Under the pieces are notes generated by a model. That model did no database searches and was not told the origin of the DNA. It worked only from the letters and a program-made list of their open reading frames with translations. A DNA stretch of 64,000 bases from CADCVT01 sp036389485 (GTDB lineage: Bacteria; Actinomycetota; Thermoleophilia; Solirubrobacterales; Solirubrobacteraceae), in assembly GCA_036389485.1 (NCBI GenBank), contig DASVPR010000050.1:124001-188000 (forward strand), in the 5' to 3' direction. Each line of letters opens with the position of its first letter. The stretch's first letter is position 1. Made by a program: the position numbers and the translations under genes. This document shows, one piece after another, positions 6,794 to 14,617 of the stretch.

Positions 6794-8977
6794 TCACGCC
6801 GCCACGCTCTGCGGCGCGTCCAACTTCCCCTTCAACTGGAGGTAGAACATCGACAGGGGGAACTCGTCGTCGCGGACGAGATCGATGAGCGCGCGTGGGT
6901 CCGACTCGTCCTCGAAGTCGCGCCGGGCCGCGGCCCACTTCGACGACGTCGCGGGCGGGACGTACGTCGCGACGAGGTCGTGAGCGGCGATCCAGTGCGC
7001 GACCTTGGAGCGGTCGATGCCCGAGCGGTACAGCTCCTCGATCGCCTCGCGCAGCGCCTGGACGCCGTCGCCGACGCGGCCCCACTCGACCGTCAGGCGG
7101 TTGTCGGTCCAGTGGACGAGGCCGTGCTTGTGCAGGTACGCGAAGAGCAGCTGGCCGCCGAGCCCGTCGTAGTTGCGCACGCGCGAGCCGGTGATCGGGA
7201 AGCGGAAGAGGCGGTCGAAGAGGATCGCGTACTGGACGTGCCGGGCGACCGCGAGCCCCTCGCGCTCCAGCCGGACGGCCTCGCCGAACGCGGTCAGGTC
7301 GCAGCGCAGCTCCTCGAGCGAGTACATCCAGTACGGGCTGCGCTGGCGGATCATGAACGGGTCGAACGGCAGGTCGCCGTGACTGTGGGCCCGGTCGTGG
7401 ACGAGGTCCCAGAGCATGTACGCGTCCAGCGACAGCTGCTCGGAGCGCAGGAGCGCCGCGGCGTCGGGCGGCAGGTCGACGTCGAGCAGCGCCGCGGCCG
7501 CGCCGACCTTCTCGCGAAACCGCGTCGACTCCCTGTCGCAGAAGATGCCGCCGAAGTTGTTCACCGGCCGGTCGGCGACGCTCACGGTCTCCGGGAACAG
7601 GACCGCGCACTCACTGTCGTAGCCGGCGGTGTGGTCGACGAACGTCACCGGGACGAACTTGGGGTTGTCGTAGCGCGTCCGCTCGAGCTCGGCGAGCCAG
7701 TCCGGCCACGGGACGCGCACGATCAGCGCCTCGAACCGCGTGTCGCGGGACGCGTTCTGCAGGTACATCGGGAAGACCGCGAGGTGCTCGATCCCGTCCG
7801 CCCGCTGCCGCTCGGGCCGGAACAGCTCGAGCGAGCGCGTGAAGTCGGGCTTCCGGAAGCCGCCGTCGCGCCACTCAGCGAGGTCCTCGACCACCGCGTC
7901 GAGGTAGTCGCGCTGGTGCGGGAAGTGCCCGCGCAGCTCGCGCACCGCCGCGCTCATGGCCTCCACCAACCGCGCCGCTTCGCTGTGGGGCGCGGAGTCG
8001 GCGAGCGGCGCCGCGGAGGGTGCGGCATCGGAGTCGACGAGCGGCGCCGAAGGTTCGACGCCGTCGGCGACCGACCCGTCCGGGGCCTGCAGCAGGCGCA
8101 GCTCATCGGTCGCGGCCTTGAGCGCCGTCCACGCGGGATCGGCGGCCGCGGCCGACGGCGCCGGCCCCTCGCGATCGGTGAACGCCCCGCCCGCGACCCA
8201 GTAGAGGAGGTTCAGCCACAGCGCGCGGTGGTCGAGCTCGTCGAGGCAGTCGTCGCCGAAGAGGTCCGAGTCGCCGAGCACCGCGACCCGCCCGGCGCCG
8301 GGCTCCGCGACGACCGCGAGAGGGGCCCCGGGGTGCGACGAGGTCGCGCCAGCGCGCGCGAGCACGGCTCCACCGCGCGGCTCCGCGATCGTCGTCGCGC
8401 GGTAGAAGCACGTCTGGCCGACGCGCGCCAGGAGGTCGGCGGGCGGCCGCGGAGGGGGCCCTTCGGGCGCGCCCACTCCACCGCCCACGGCGCGCGCCGC
8501 GGGGGCCAGGTCGGCGAGGATCCACGACGGCGCCTTGTGGTGGCGGTCGTAGTCGCTGACGACGGTGCTCTCGATCCCGATCCCGAACCGCGCCGCCAGC
8601 TCGGTGACGTTGGTGCCGTACTTCGCCTGCTCCTCCTCGGCGAGGAGCACGAGCCCGCCTCCGCCGGCGACGAACGCCTCGATCGCGTCGAGCTCCTCGC
8701 CGGTGAACCGCGGCGAGCCGCCGGGCACGACCCGCTCCCACGCCTCCTCGGAGGGGTGCGCGACGACGACGACGTCGACATCGGCCAGAGCGCCGCCGGC
8801 GAGCGGCCCCGCCACGTGCGCCGAGACGACGAAGTCGCGCTCCCGCAGAGCCTCCGCCGCGCGCGCGTACGACGAGTCGCCCGGGTGCGAGGGCTGCATC
8901 GCGGCCGCGACCTCCGGGCGGATCGTCCACGCCTCGGAGTGGGCCTCGTCGAAGAGCACGCGCGCGACCTTGGGCAT
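6794..8977 (-). CDS. DUF6421-like protein with an N-terminal ThuA/GATase-like domain
   Basis: A 727-aa cytosolic protein. Residues ~1-270 look like a ThuA/type 1 GATase-like Rossmann fold (VARVLFDEAHSEAW, VVVVAHPSEEAWERV, GGGLVLLAEEEQ, GRVAVLGDSDLF). The remainder (~285-727) matches my memory of the actinobacterial DUF6421 family (PFDPFMIRQR, YDGLGGQLLFAYLHKH). It contains HDRAHSHG at 527-534 and EELRCDL from 555, a pattern like a gluzincin-type metal site with D replacing the catalytic E. The ATG at 8977 has TACGCT 7 bp upstream, a likely leaderless start. It leads the cassette and is divergent from an Lrp/AsnC gene. The reaction is unknown. Confidence 0.7.
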   Translation of the reverse strand: MPKVARVLFDEAHSEAWTIRPEVAAAMQPSHPGDSSYARAAEALRERDFVVSAHVAGPLAGGALADVDVVVVAHPSEEAWERVVPGGSPRFTGEELDAIEAFVAGGGGLVLLAEEEQAKYGTNVTELAARFGIGIESTVVSDYDRHHKAPSWILADLAPAARAVGGGVGAPEGPPPRPPADLLARVGQTCFYRATTIAEPRGGAVLARAGATSSHPGAPLAVVAEPGAGRVAVLGDSDLFGDDCLDELDHRALWLNLLYWVAGGAFTDREGPAPSAAAADPAWTALKAATDELRLLQAPDGSVADGVEPSAPLVDSDAAPSAAPLADSAPHSEAARLVEAMSAAVRELRGHFPHQRDYLDAVVEDLAEWRDGGFRKPDFTRSLELFRPERQRADGIEHLAVFPMYLQNASRDTRFEALIVRVPWPDWLAELERTRYDNPKFVPVTFVDHTAGYDSECAVLFPETVSVADRPVNNFGGIFCDRESTRFREKVGAAAALLDVDLPPDAAALLRSEQLSLDAYMLWDLVHDRAHSHGDLPFDPFMIRQRSPYWMYSLEELRCDLTAFGEAVRLEREGLAVARHVQYAILFDRLFRFPITGSRVRNYDGLGGQLLFAYLHKHGLVHWTDNRLTVEWGRVGDGVQALREAIEELYRSGIDRSKVAHWIAAHDLVATYVPPATSSKWAAARRDFEDESDPRALIDLVRDDEFPLSMFYLQLKGKLDAPQSVAA

Positions 8978-9022
8978 GCCAGGAAGCGTACGGTCGGTCT
9001 CGGCGGACGTGGTTGCGAATCA
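8978..9022. promoter_or_regulatory. Divergent promoter region of the lrp-like gene and the DUF6421 cassette
   Basis: Forty-five bp lie between the two starts. TACGCT on the minus strand (8990-8985) is 7 bp before the ATG at 8977. TACGGT on the plus strand (8989-8994) overlaps it by the shared TA and lies 28 bp before the GTG at 9023. TTGC at 9013-9016 and GCAA at 9033-9036 form a spaced inverted repeat over the regulator start, a plausible Lrp/AsnC site. All are sequence inferences. Confidence 0.4.
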
Positions 9023-9478
9023 GTGCAAGAATGCAACGTCATCGACGCCATTGACCATCAAATCGTTGCGCTCCTCGTCGAGAACGCGCGCAGAAGCTAT
9101 GACGACATCGGCCGGCGCGTCTCGCTGAGCGCGCCCGCGGTGAAGCGCCGCGTCGACCGCCTCCGCTCGACCGGCGCGCTGAAGGGCTTCACGGCGGTCG
9201 TCGACCACGCCGCCCTCGGCGCCCAGACCGAGGCGCTGGTCGAGCTGTTCTACGCGCCCGGCACGCTGCTCGACAGCGTCGCCGCAACGCTCGAGCGGCA
9301 CCCCGAGGTCGTCGAGGCGTGGAGCGTCACCGGCGAGGCCGACGCGATCGCCCGCGTCCGCACCCAGGACAACGCCGACCTCGAGCGGCTGATCATGGAC
9401 CTGCAGCGCGACGGCCACGTCGTCCGCACCCGCTCGCAGATCGTGATGAGCGCGCTCGTCGACCGCACCCCTTCCTAG
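9023..9478 (+). CDS. Lrp/AsnC family transcriptional regulator
   Basis: A 151-aa protein with the normal two-domain layout: an N-terminal winged HTH (IDAIDHQIVALLVENARRS, LSAPAVKRRVDRLR) and a C-terminal RAM/AsnC ligand-binding domain (VDHAALGAQTEALVEL, VVEAWSVTGEADAIARV). Members bind amino acids and control their metabolism. The GTG at 9023 is chosen because it puts the HTH at the usual place; no SD is seen. It is divergent from the DUF6421-SDR-aldolase genes and is the obvious candidate regulator, so the inducer may be an amino acid. Its TAG starts the probable -10 of the next gene. Confidence 0.9.
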   Translation: MQECNVIDAIDHQIVALLVENARRSYDDIGRRVSLSAPAVKRRVDRLRSTGALKGFTAVVDHAALGAQTEALVELFYAPGTLLDSVAATLERHPEVVEAWSVTGEADAIARVRTQDNADLERLIMDLQRDGHVVRTRSQIVMSALVDRTPS

Positions 9479-9488
9479 GCTTCGGGCG
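9476..9488 (+). promoter_or_regulatory. -10 hexamer TAGGCT built on the upstream stop codon
   Basis: TAGGCT at 9476-9481 begins with the TAG stop of the Lrp gene and ends 7 bp before the GTG at 9489. No SD is present, so the downstream peptidase gene may be transcribed without a leader from this hexamer. Inference from sequence only. Confidence 0.35.
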
Positions 9489-10136
9489 GTGATCGAGTAC
9501 ACGGTCCGGCGCTCCCAGCGCGCCCGGCGCGTCCGCGTCGCGGTCGACCCCGAGAAGGGGGTCGAGGTCGTGCTGCCCGAGCGCGCGCCGAAGCGCGCCG
9601 CCGCCGAGGCGATCCTCGAGCTGCGGCCGTGGATCGAGCGACGGCTCGAGGAGGCCGAGGCCGCCCGCGCCGTCGTCGCCGCCCGCCGCGGGACAGTCCC
9701 CTACCTGGACGAGACGCTCGACCTCCACCCACAGCCCGGCCGCACCCGCGTGCACCGCCGCGGCGACGACCTCTTCGTCCCCTCGGGCGACCCCCGCCCG
9801 GCGCTCGAGCGCTGGTACCGCCGCATGGCCGCGCGCGAGATCGCGCCGCGCCTCGACCACGCGGTGCAGCAGCTCGGCACCCGCTACACGACGCTCACGA
9901 TCCGCAACCAGCGCACCCGCTGGGGCTCGTGCTCGTCGAACGGAGCGATGAGCTTCAACTGGCGCCTGCTGCTCGCCCCCGAGGACGTCCTCGACTACGT
10001 CGTCTGGCACGAGGCGTGCCACCTGATCGTGCTCGACCACTCCCCTCGGTTCTGGTCGCTGCTCGAGAGCCACGTGCCCGGCTACGCGGAGCCGCGCCGC
10101 TGGCTGCGCCGCCACGGCCAGACGCTGGTCCTCTAG
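9489..10136 (+). CDS. YgjP/SprT-like zinc metallopeptidase (M48-related, DUF45)
   Basis: A 215-aa cytosolic protein. The zinc-binding HEACH motif is at residues 174-178 (H174, E175, H178), with a possible third ligand H184. It is preceded by TRWGSCSS (144-151) and FNWRLLLAP, both hallmarks of the YgjP/DUF45 family. These are proteases of poorly known role, often beside restriction systems; no such system is seen here. The GTG at 9489 is preceded by TAGGCT 7 bp upstream. The gene converges with the membrane protein gene downstream, overlapping by 4 bp. Confidence 0.85.
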   Translation: MIEYTVRRSQRARRVRVAVDPEKGVEVVLPERAPKRAAAEAILELRPWIERRLEEAEAARAVVAARRGTVPYLDETLDLHPQPGRTRVHRRGDDLFVPSGDPRPALERWYRRMAAREIAPRLDHAVQQLGTRYTTLTIRNQRTRWGSCSSNGAMSFNWRLLLAPEDVLDYVVWHEACHLIVLDHSPRFWSLLESHVPGYAEPRRWLRRHGQTLVL

Positions 10137-11827
10137 CGCGGCACCGAGCTGCACGCCTCGAACGCGGCGGACGACTGCAGCCGCACGATCCACGGCTGCG
10201 GCGAGTGATCGGGCGCGATCTCGATCCCGCCGGTGCGGTTCGCCGCGACCGCGCCCACCGGCGCCTCCGGCACGAGCGGCCCGAACCGCCGCAGACGCAG
10301 CTCGACCTGCTCGTCACCCGCGTGGACGATCAGCCCGGGCGCGGGGAGCCGGACCTCGATCCAGCGGTCGCCCTCCGTACCGGGCGTGTACGCCTGGCAG
10401 CCGCCGCGCGCGACCGCCGGGCCGCCCGTCGACGCCACCAGCTCCGGCGGCGCCTCGCCGATCGGATGCGAGTCGGGCAGCTCGACGACCTGTGCGGTGA
10501 CGACCCGCGAGATCGCCGTGTCCACCTTCAGGCGCTGCTGCTCGTGCACGGTCCGCAGCTCCTTGGCCGAGTAGCCCGCGGGCCCGTAATCGCCCGCCGC
10601 CGCGAGGTAGTCCCTGGCGTTGATCGAGAACGTGGGGTCGGCGCCGTTGAAGTCCGGGTTCAGGAAGCCCGCGATCTCGTACGCGGTCGCCGCCGGCCGC
10701 CCGCCGCCGCTGAAGTCGCGGAACCGGTCGCCTCCGCCCTCGACGCCGTTGCCGTTCGCGAACGCGCCGAAGGTCAGGATCGCCGTCAGCGCGACCACGC
10801 CGCGCCGCGTCAGCGGGTACCGCCGCCCGACCTCGATCGCCACCAGCCCGACCATCAGCCCCGACACGTAGAGGTAGCGGTTCGCGTCCGCCTCCACGCC
10901 CATGTCCGCCCGTCCCAGCGCGGTCGCGGCCCAGAAGCTCAGCGGCATCGCGACGAGCGCGATCAGGCGGGTCGAGGTCCGCGCCGGATCCACGAGGTCG
11001 CGCACGACCAGCGCGGCCAGCGCCACCGCGAGGACCGACCCGAACTCCAGCCCGAGCCCGGTGATCCCGGCGACCGAGTCGTCGTAGCCGTCGAGCACGT
11101 AGGCCGGGATGTCCGGCACGTTGTGCCACCGCGCGGAGCTGGCCGGGTCGTAGGCCAGGCGCCAGATGCCGTAGAGCACGAGCGGCACGCCGACGACCCA
11201 CCAGCGCCGCCGCCGGTCGTCGCGCAGCACCCACTCGACGATCGCGCCGGCCAGGAACGCGAGCCCGGCGCTGGACGACGCGACCGCGACGCACAGGCAG
11301 CCCATCCCGAGCAGGTCGCCGCGCGTGGACCGCCGGTCGAACGCGAGGAAGGCCCCGAGCCCCGCGGCGGTCGTCGCCGTGAAGCAGAGCATGAAGGCCC
11401 ACACGAGGTTGTACCAGGACGACGCCATCAGGACGAGGCAGCCGACGAGCGCGATCGACGGCCACGGCCCGATGCGCGTCCTGCCGTAGAGGAACAGGAG
11501 GAAGCCGGTCAGCAGGTTGGCGAGGACGAGGAAGAGCTGGAAGACCCAGTAGTCGCGCAGCCCGACCGTCTCGAAGAGCAGCTTGTAGACGAGCGCGGAG
11601 ACCGCCTGCAGGTGCTCGTTGTGCGGCTCGAGCACGGCGTCGAGCGTCCAGTCGCGGCGGTAGAGCAGGTACGTCCAGTCGTCGAAGAAGAACGTCCCGT
11701 CGCGGCCGGCCCACAAGAGCAGCGCGCCGCAGCCCGCGAGCACGACCCCGATCGCCGCCCACGGCAGCCAGGCGGCGTCCGCCACCGCGCGCCCCCGCGC
11801 GCGCACCACCCCCGCCGCCGCGCTCAC
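10133..11827 (-). CDS. GT-C-like integral membrane protein (putative glycosyltransferase)
   Basis: A 564-aa protein with about 10-11 hydrophobic segments in the first 370 residues and a soluble C-terminal region of ~190 residues. After the first membrane helix comes FFFDDWTYL (D49, D50), in the place where GT-C glycosyltransferases carry their catalytic acidic pair. That suggests transfer from a lipid-linked sugar on the outer membrane face, but no closer family is recognised. The C-terminal part ends with a beta-rich extracytoplasmic-looking segment. The GTG at 11827 overlaps the upstream stop as GTGA. Confidence 0.65.
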   Translation of the reverse strand: MSAAAGVVRARGRAVADAAWLPWAAIGVVLAGCGALLLWAGRDGTFFFDDWTYLLYRRDWTLDAVLEPHNEHLQAVSALVYKLLFETVGLRDYWVFQLFLVLANLLTGFLLFLYGRTRIGPWPSIALVGCLVLMASSWYNLVWAFMLCFTATTAAGLGAFLAFDRRSTRGDLLGMGCLCVAVASSSAGLAFLAGAIVEWVLRDDRRRRWWVVGVPLVLYGIWRLAYDPASSARWHNVPDIPAYVLDGYDDSVAGITGLGLEFGSVLAVALAALVVRDLVDPARTSTRLIALVAMPLSFWAATALGRADMGVEADANRYLYVSGLMVGLVAIEVGRRYPLTRRGVVALTAILTFGAFANGNGVEGGGDRFRDFSGGGRPAATAYEIAGFLNPDFNGADPTFSINARDYLAAAGDYGPAGYSAKELRTVHEQQRLKVDTAISRVVTAQVVELPDSHPIGEAPPELVASTGGPAVARGGCQAYTPGTEGDRWIEVRLPAPGLIVHAGDEQVELRLRRFGPLVPEAPVGAVAANRTGGIEIAPDHSPQPWIVRLQSSAAFEACSSVPR

Positions 11828-12165
11828 TCCGCCCGGGCCAGCTCCCGCCGCAGCGCGTCGGCCGCGGACTCGTCCGGGCGCTGCTCGACGACCCGCTTGC
11901 GGATCCAGCCCACGTAGGCCTCGGCGGAGCCGTCGCCGCGCACGTCGATCCCCCCGTGCGCGCCGGAGGGCCCGTGCAGCTCCAGCCGGCCGGCGACCTG
12001 CCGGACCGGCTCGTACTCGCGGCCGAGCGTCTTGGCGTGCTCGCGCGGAGAGACCTGCGGGATCCGGGCGGCCAGCGCGGTCAGGGCGTCGTCGAGGGAG
12101 GCGTGGCGCTCCTTCTCGACGTGCGACCCGAACCGCAGGACCAGCTTGTACCGCGCGCGGCGCAT
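11824..12165 (-). CDS. Hypothetical protein, 113 aa
   Basis: A small basic/acidic soluble protein beginning MRRARYKLVLRFGSHVEKER and ending in a charged helix. It has no signal peptide, membrane segment or metal motif, and I recognise no family. It overlaps the membrane protein start by GTGA, so the two are likely co-expressed. It lies 15 bp downstream of the GNAT gene on the same strand. Its repeated mention of aligned beta-strand-like pieces (LELHGPSGAHGGIDVRGDG) hints at an alpha/beta fold only. Confidence 0.55.
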   Translation of the reverse strand: MRRARYKLVLRFGSHVEKERHASLDDALTALAARIPQVSPREHAKTLGREYEPVRQVAGRLELHGPSGAHGGIDVRGDGSAEAYVGWIRKRVVEQRPDESAADALRRELARAE

Positions 12166-12180
12166 GAGCGCCGCATCGTT

Positions 12181-12696
12181 TCAGGCGGCGGCGATGTCGG
12201 CGGTCAGCACGCGGGTGCCGCCCTCCACCCGGCCCTCCAGGCGGTCGGAGATCGAGTGGAACAGGCGGTGCGCGGCGACGTTGTCGCCCAGCAGCGTCGC
12301 GGTGAACCGGCGCACGCCGCGCTCGCGCGCCTCGTCCGCCATCCGCCGGCCGAGCTCGCGGCCGAGCCCCTGGCCCTGGAAGCGGTCGCCGACGACGATC
12401 GCCGCCTCGGCGGTGTCCGGCAGGTCGCTGAGCCGCACGAACCGGCCGACGCCGACGATCGCGTCGGGATCGCCGGCGAGCACGGCGAGGATCGCGACGT
12501 GGTCGAAGCCGTCGATCTCGGTCAGGTAGCGCAGCTCGCTCGCGTTGAGGCGCGGCTTCGGCGCGAGGAAGCGCTTCTGGCGCGACTCCTCCGAGAGCCC
12601 GGCCATCGCCGCCGCGAGGTTGCCCTTGTCGTCCGGCCGGATGTGCCGGAACTCGATCTCTGTGCCGTCCGTGAGCGTGTACATGACGGGTCTCAT
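12181..12696 (-). CDS. GNAT acetyltransferase resembling the catalytic domain of Pat
   Basis: A 171-aa GNAT. It has VVGDRFQGQGLGRELGRRM with the acetyl-CoA loop QGQGLG, and an N-terminal FRHIRPDD, RFLAPKPRL and LRYLTEIDGFDHVAIL, which resemble the GNAT domain of the protein lysine acetyltransferase Pat. Pat enzymes acetylate and switch off acetyl-CoA synthetase; an acs gene is present at 50188. This protein lacks the cAMP-binding or NDP-forming domain of known Pats. It lies next to gltA, another acetyl-CoA user. Pat function is inference; generic GNAT is secure. Confidence 0.75.
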   Translation of the reverse strand: MRPVMYTLTDGTEIEFRHIRPDDKGNLAAAMAGLSEESRQKRFLAPKPRLNASELRYLTEIDGFDHVAILAVLAGDPDAIVGVGRFVRLSDLPDTAEAAIVVGDRFQGQGLGRELGRRMADEARERGVRRFTATLLGDNVAAHRLFHSISDRLEGRVEGGTRVLTADIAAA

Positions 12697-12727
12697 GGTG
12701 AGCCCGCCGGCGCGCCCTATCTGTGCA

Positions 12728-14074
12728 CTAGCTCCGCTGGTCGAGCGGGACGTAGTCGCGCGTCCGCTCGCCCGTGTAGATCTGGCGCGGCCGGGCGATC
12801 TTCTGCTCCTTGTCGCCGATCAGCTCGATCCACTGGGCGATCCAGCCGCTCGTGCGGCCGATCGCGAACAGCACGGGGAACATCGCGACCGGCAGCCCCA
12901 GCGCCTCGTAGATCAGGCCGGAGTAGAAGTCGACGTTCGGGTAGAGCTTGCGCTCGACGAAGTAGTCGTCCTCGAGCGCGATCCGCTCGAGCTCCGTGGC
13001 GATGTCGAGCAGCGGGTTCTTGCCGGTGACCTCGAAGACGTCGTCGGCCGCCTGCTTGATGATCTTCGCGCGCGGGTCGTAGTTCTTGTAGACGCGGTGG
13101 CCGAAGCCCATCAGCCGCTCGTTGCCGTCCTTCACGCCCTTGATGAAGTCCGGGATGTTGTCGGTGGTCTCGATGCGCTTGAGCATCCGCAGGACCGCCT
13201 CGTTCGCGCCGCCGTGCAGCGGGCCGTAGAGCGCGGCGACGCCGGCGGCCACCGCCGAGTACGGGTCGACCTGGGTGGAGCCGACGGACCGGACGGCGCT
13301 GGTCGACGCGTTCTGCTCGTGGTCGGCGTGGAGGATGAAGAGGACGTCCAGAGCCTTCTCGATCCGGGGGTCCGGCTCGTACTTCAGCTCGGTCATCTTG
13401 TACATCATCCCGAGGAAGTTCCCTGAGTACGTGAGGTCGTTGTCGGGATAGACGTACGGCTGGCCCATCGAGTGCCGGAACGCGAACGCGGCGAGCGTCG
13501 GCATCTTCGCGATCAGGCGGATCGTCTGGATGTGCCGGTTGTCCGGGTCCTTGATCTGGTTGGCGTCGGGATAGAAGGTCGAGAGCGCGCCGACCGAGCC
13601 GACGAGCATCCCCATCGGGTGGGCGTCGTAGCGGAAGCCCTCGATGAACTTCTTGACGTTCTCGTGCACGAACGTGTGGATCGTGATCTCCTCGATCCAC
13701 TCGTCGAGCTGGGCCTTGGTCGGCAGCTCGCCGTGGACGAGCAGGTAGGCGACCTCGAGGTAGCACGACTGCTCGGCGAGCTGCTCGATCGGATAGCCGC
13801 GGTACTCGAGGATCCCCTTGTCGCCGTCGATGAAGGTGATCGCGCTGCGCGTGGAGGCCGTGTTCGTGTACGCCGGGTCGTAGGTCATGAGGCCGAAGTC
13901 GTCCTCGGAGACCTTCATCTGGCGGAAGTCCATCGCCTTGACCGTCCCGTCGGTGATCTCGACCTCGTAGGTCTTGCCCGTGCGGTTGTCGGTGACGGTC
14001 AGGGTGTCCTTGCCGGCCGGCTGCGCGCCGTCGCCGTCGGACTGCTGCTGGGCCTGCTGCGTCTCGGCGCTCAT
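12728..14074 (-). CDS. gltA: Citrate synthase
   Basis: A 448-aa type II-like citrate synthase that condenses acetyl-CoA and oxaloacetate at the entry of the TCA cycle. The N-terminal beta domain (TLTVTDNRTGKTYEVEI) and FGLMTYDPAYTNTAS are characteristic. Active-site pieces are present: LFILHADHEQNAST, GPLHGGANE (catalytic His), GFGHRVYKNYDPRA (His and substrate Arg) and YPNVDFYSG (catalytic Asp). The ATG at 14074 is preceded by GAGGAG at SD distance. It is downstream of a small membrane protein gene on the same strand. Confidence 0.97.
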   Translation of the reverse strand: MSAETQQAQQQSDGDGAQPAGKDTLTVTDNRTGKTYEVEITDGTVKAMDFRQMKVSEDDFGLMTYDPAYTNTASTRSAITFIDGDKGILEYRGYPIEQLAEQSCYLEVAYLLVHGELPTKAQLDEWIEEITIHTFVHENVKKFIEGFRYDAHPMGMLVGSVGALSTFYPDANQIKDPDNRHIQTIRLIAKMPTLAAFAFRHSMGQPYVYPDNDLTYSGNFLGMMYKMTELKYEPDPRIEKALDVLFILHADHEQNASTSAVRSVGSTQVDPYSAVAAGVAALYGPLHGGANEAVLRMLKRIETTDNIPDFIKGVKDGNERLMGFGHRVYKNYDPRAKIIKQAADDVFEVTGKNPLLDIATELERIALEDDYFVERKLYPNVDFYSGLIYEALGLPVAMFPVLFAIGRTSGWIAQWIELIGDKEQKIARPRQIYTGERTRDYVPLDQRS

Positions 14075-14092
14075 GCGGACTCCTCTACCCGA

Positions 14093-14320
14093 CTACGTCG
14101 AAATGACGACCATCGCCACGCCGGTGAGGATCACGAGCGCGATCCCCAGGCCGGTGATGCCGCGTACCGCGCTGTCCGGAAGGTCCGGCGTGCGGATCCC
14201 GATCGTCGCGACGACGACCGCGAAGATCGCGAGGACGGTGCCCATGACGATGAACAGCGTCTCGGAGTGGCCGTGGTTCTCGGCTTCGGTGGCGGCGGCG
14301 AGCAGCGTGGCGGCGTCCAT
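14093..14320 (-). CDS. Small membrane protein, 75 aa
   Basis: A short protein with two membrane helices (residues ~22-42, FIVMGTVLAIFAVVVATIGI, and ~53-73, GITGLGIALVILTGVAMVVI) separated by a short polar loop. The acidic N-terminus is probably outside. I recognise no family. It ends 19 bp before gltA on the same strand. The ATG at 14320 follows another small membrane protein gene by 10 bp, so the three may be one transcript. Confidence 0.6.
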   Translation of the reverse strand: MDAATLLAAATEAENHGHSETLFIVMGTVLAIFAVVVATIGIRTPDLPDSAVRGITGLGIALVILTGVAMVVIST

Positions 14321-14330
14321 GCCCGGAACG

Positions 14331-14597
14331 CTACCGCGAGGCGCGTGCCGGGTCCCGCGACGTCGCGGGCGTGCGCGTGCGCGGCGGCGGCGGGACGAGC
14401 GGGTCGCCGTGCGGGCCGCGCCGGCGCGGGGTGGGCGCGAGCGGGCCGTGGGGGCGGTCGCCGATGCCGCCGTCGCGCCCGTCGCCGGCCACGGGCTCGG
14501 GCGTCGCCTTGATCGCGTACCAGACGATGTAGAGGAGCAGCGCCAGCGGGATCTTCAGCGCCAGCATGATCCACAAGAAGCCCCAGACCTCTCCCAC
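14331..14597 (-). CDS. Single-span membrane protein with disordered tail, 88 aa
   Basis: One membrane helix near the N-terminus (GFLWIMLALKIPLALLLYIV, residues ~6-25), followed by about 55 residues rich in P, R and G that look disordered and cytoplasmic. No family recognised. The GTG at 14597 is chosen because it places the helix near the N-terminus and leaves a 20-bp gap to the kinase gene. Such small membrane proteins are common in this lineage; function unknown. Confidence 0.5.
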   Translation of the reverse strand: MGEVWGFLWIMLALKIPLALLLYIVWYAIKATPEPVAGDGRDGGIGDRPHGPLAPTPRRRGPHGDPLVPPPPRTRTPATSRDPARASR

Positions 14598-14617
14598 GGG
14601 GCGGGAGGGTACTCCGC

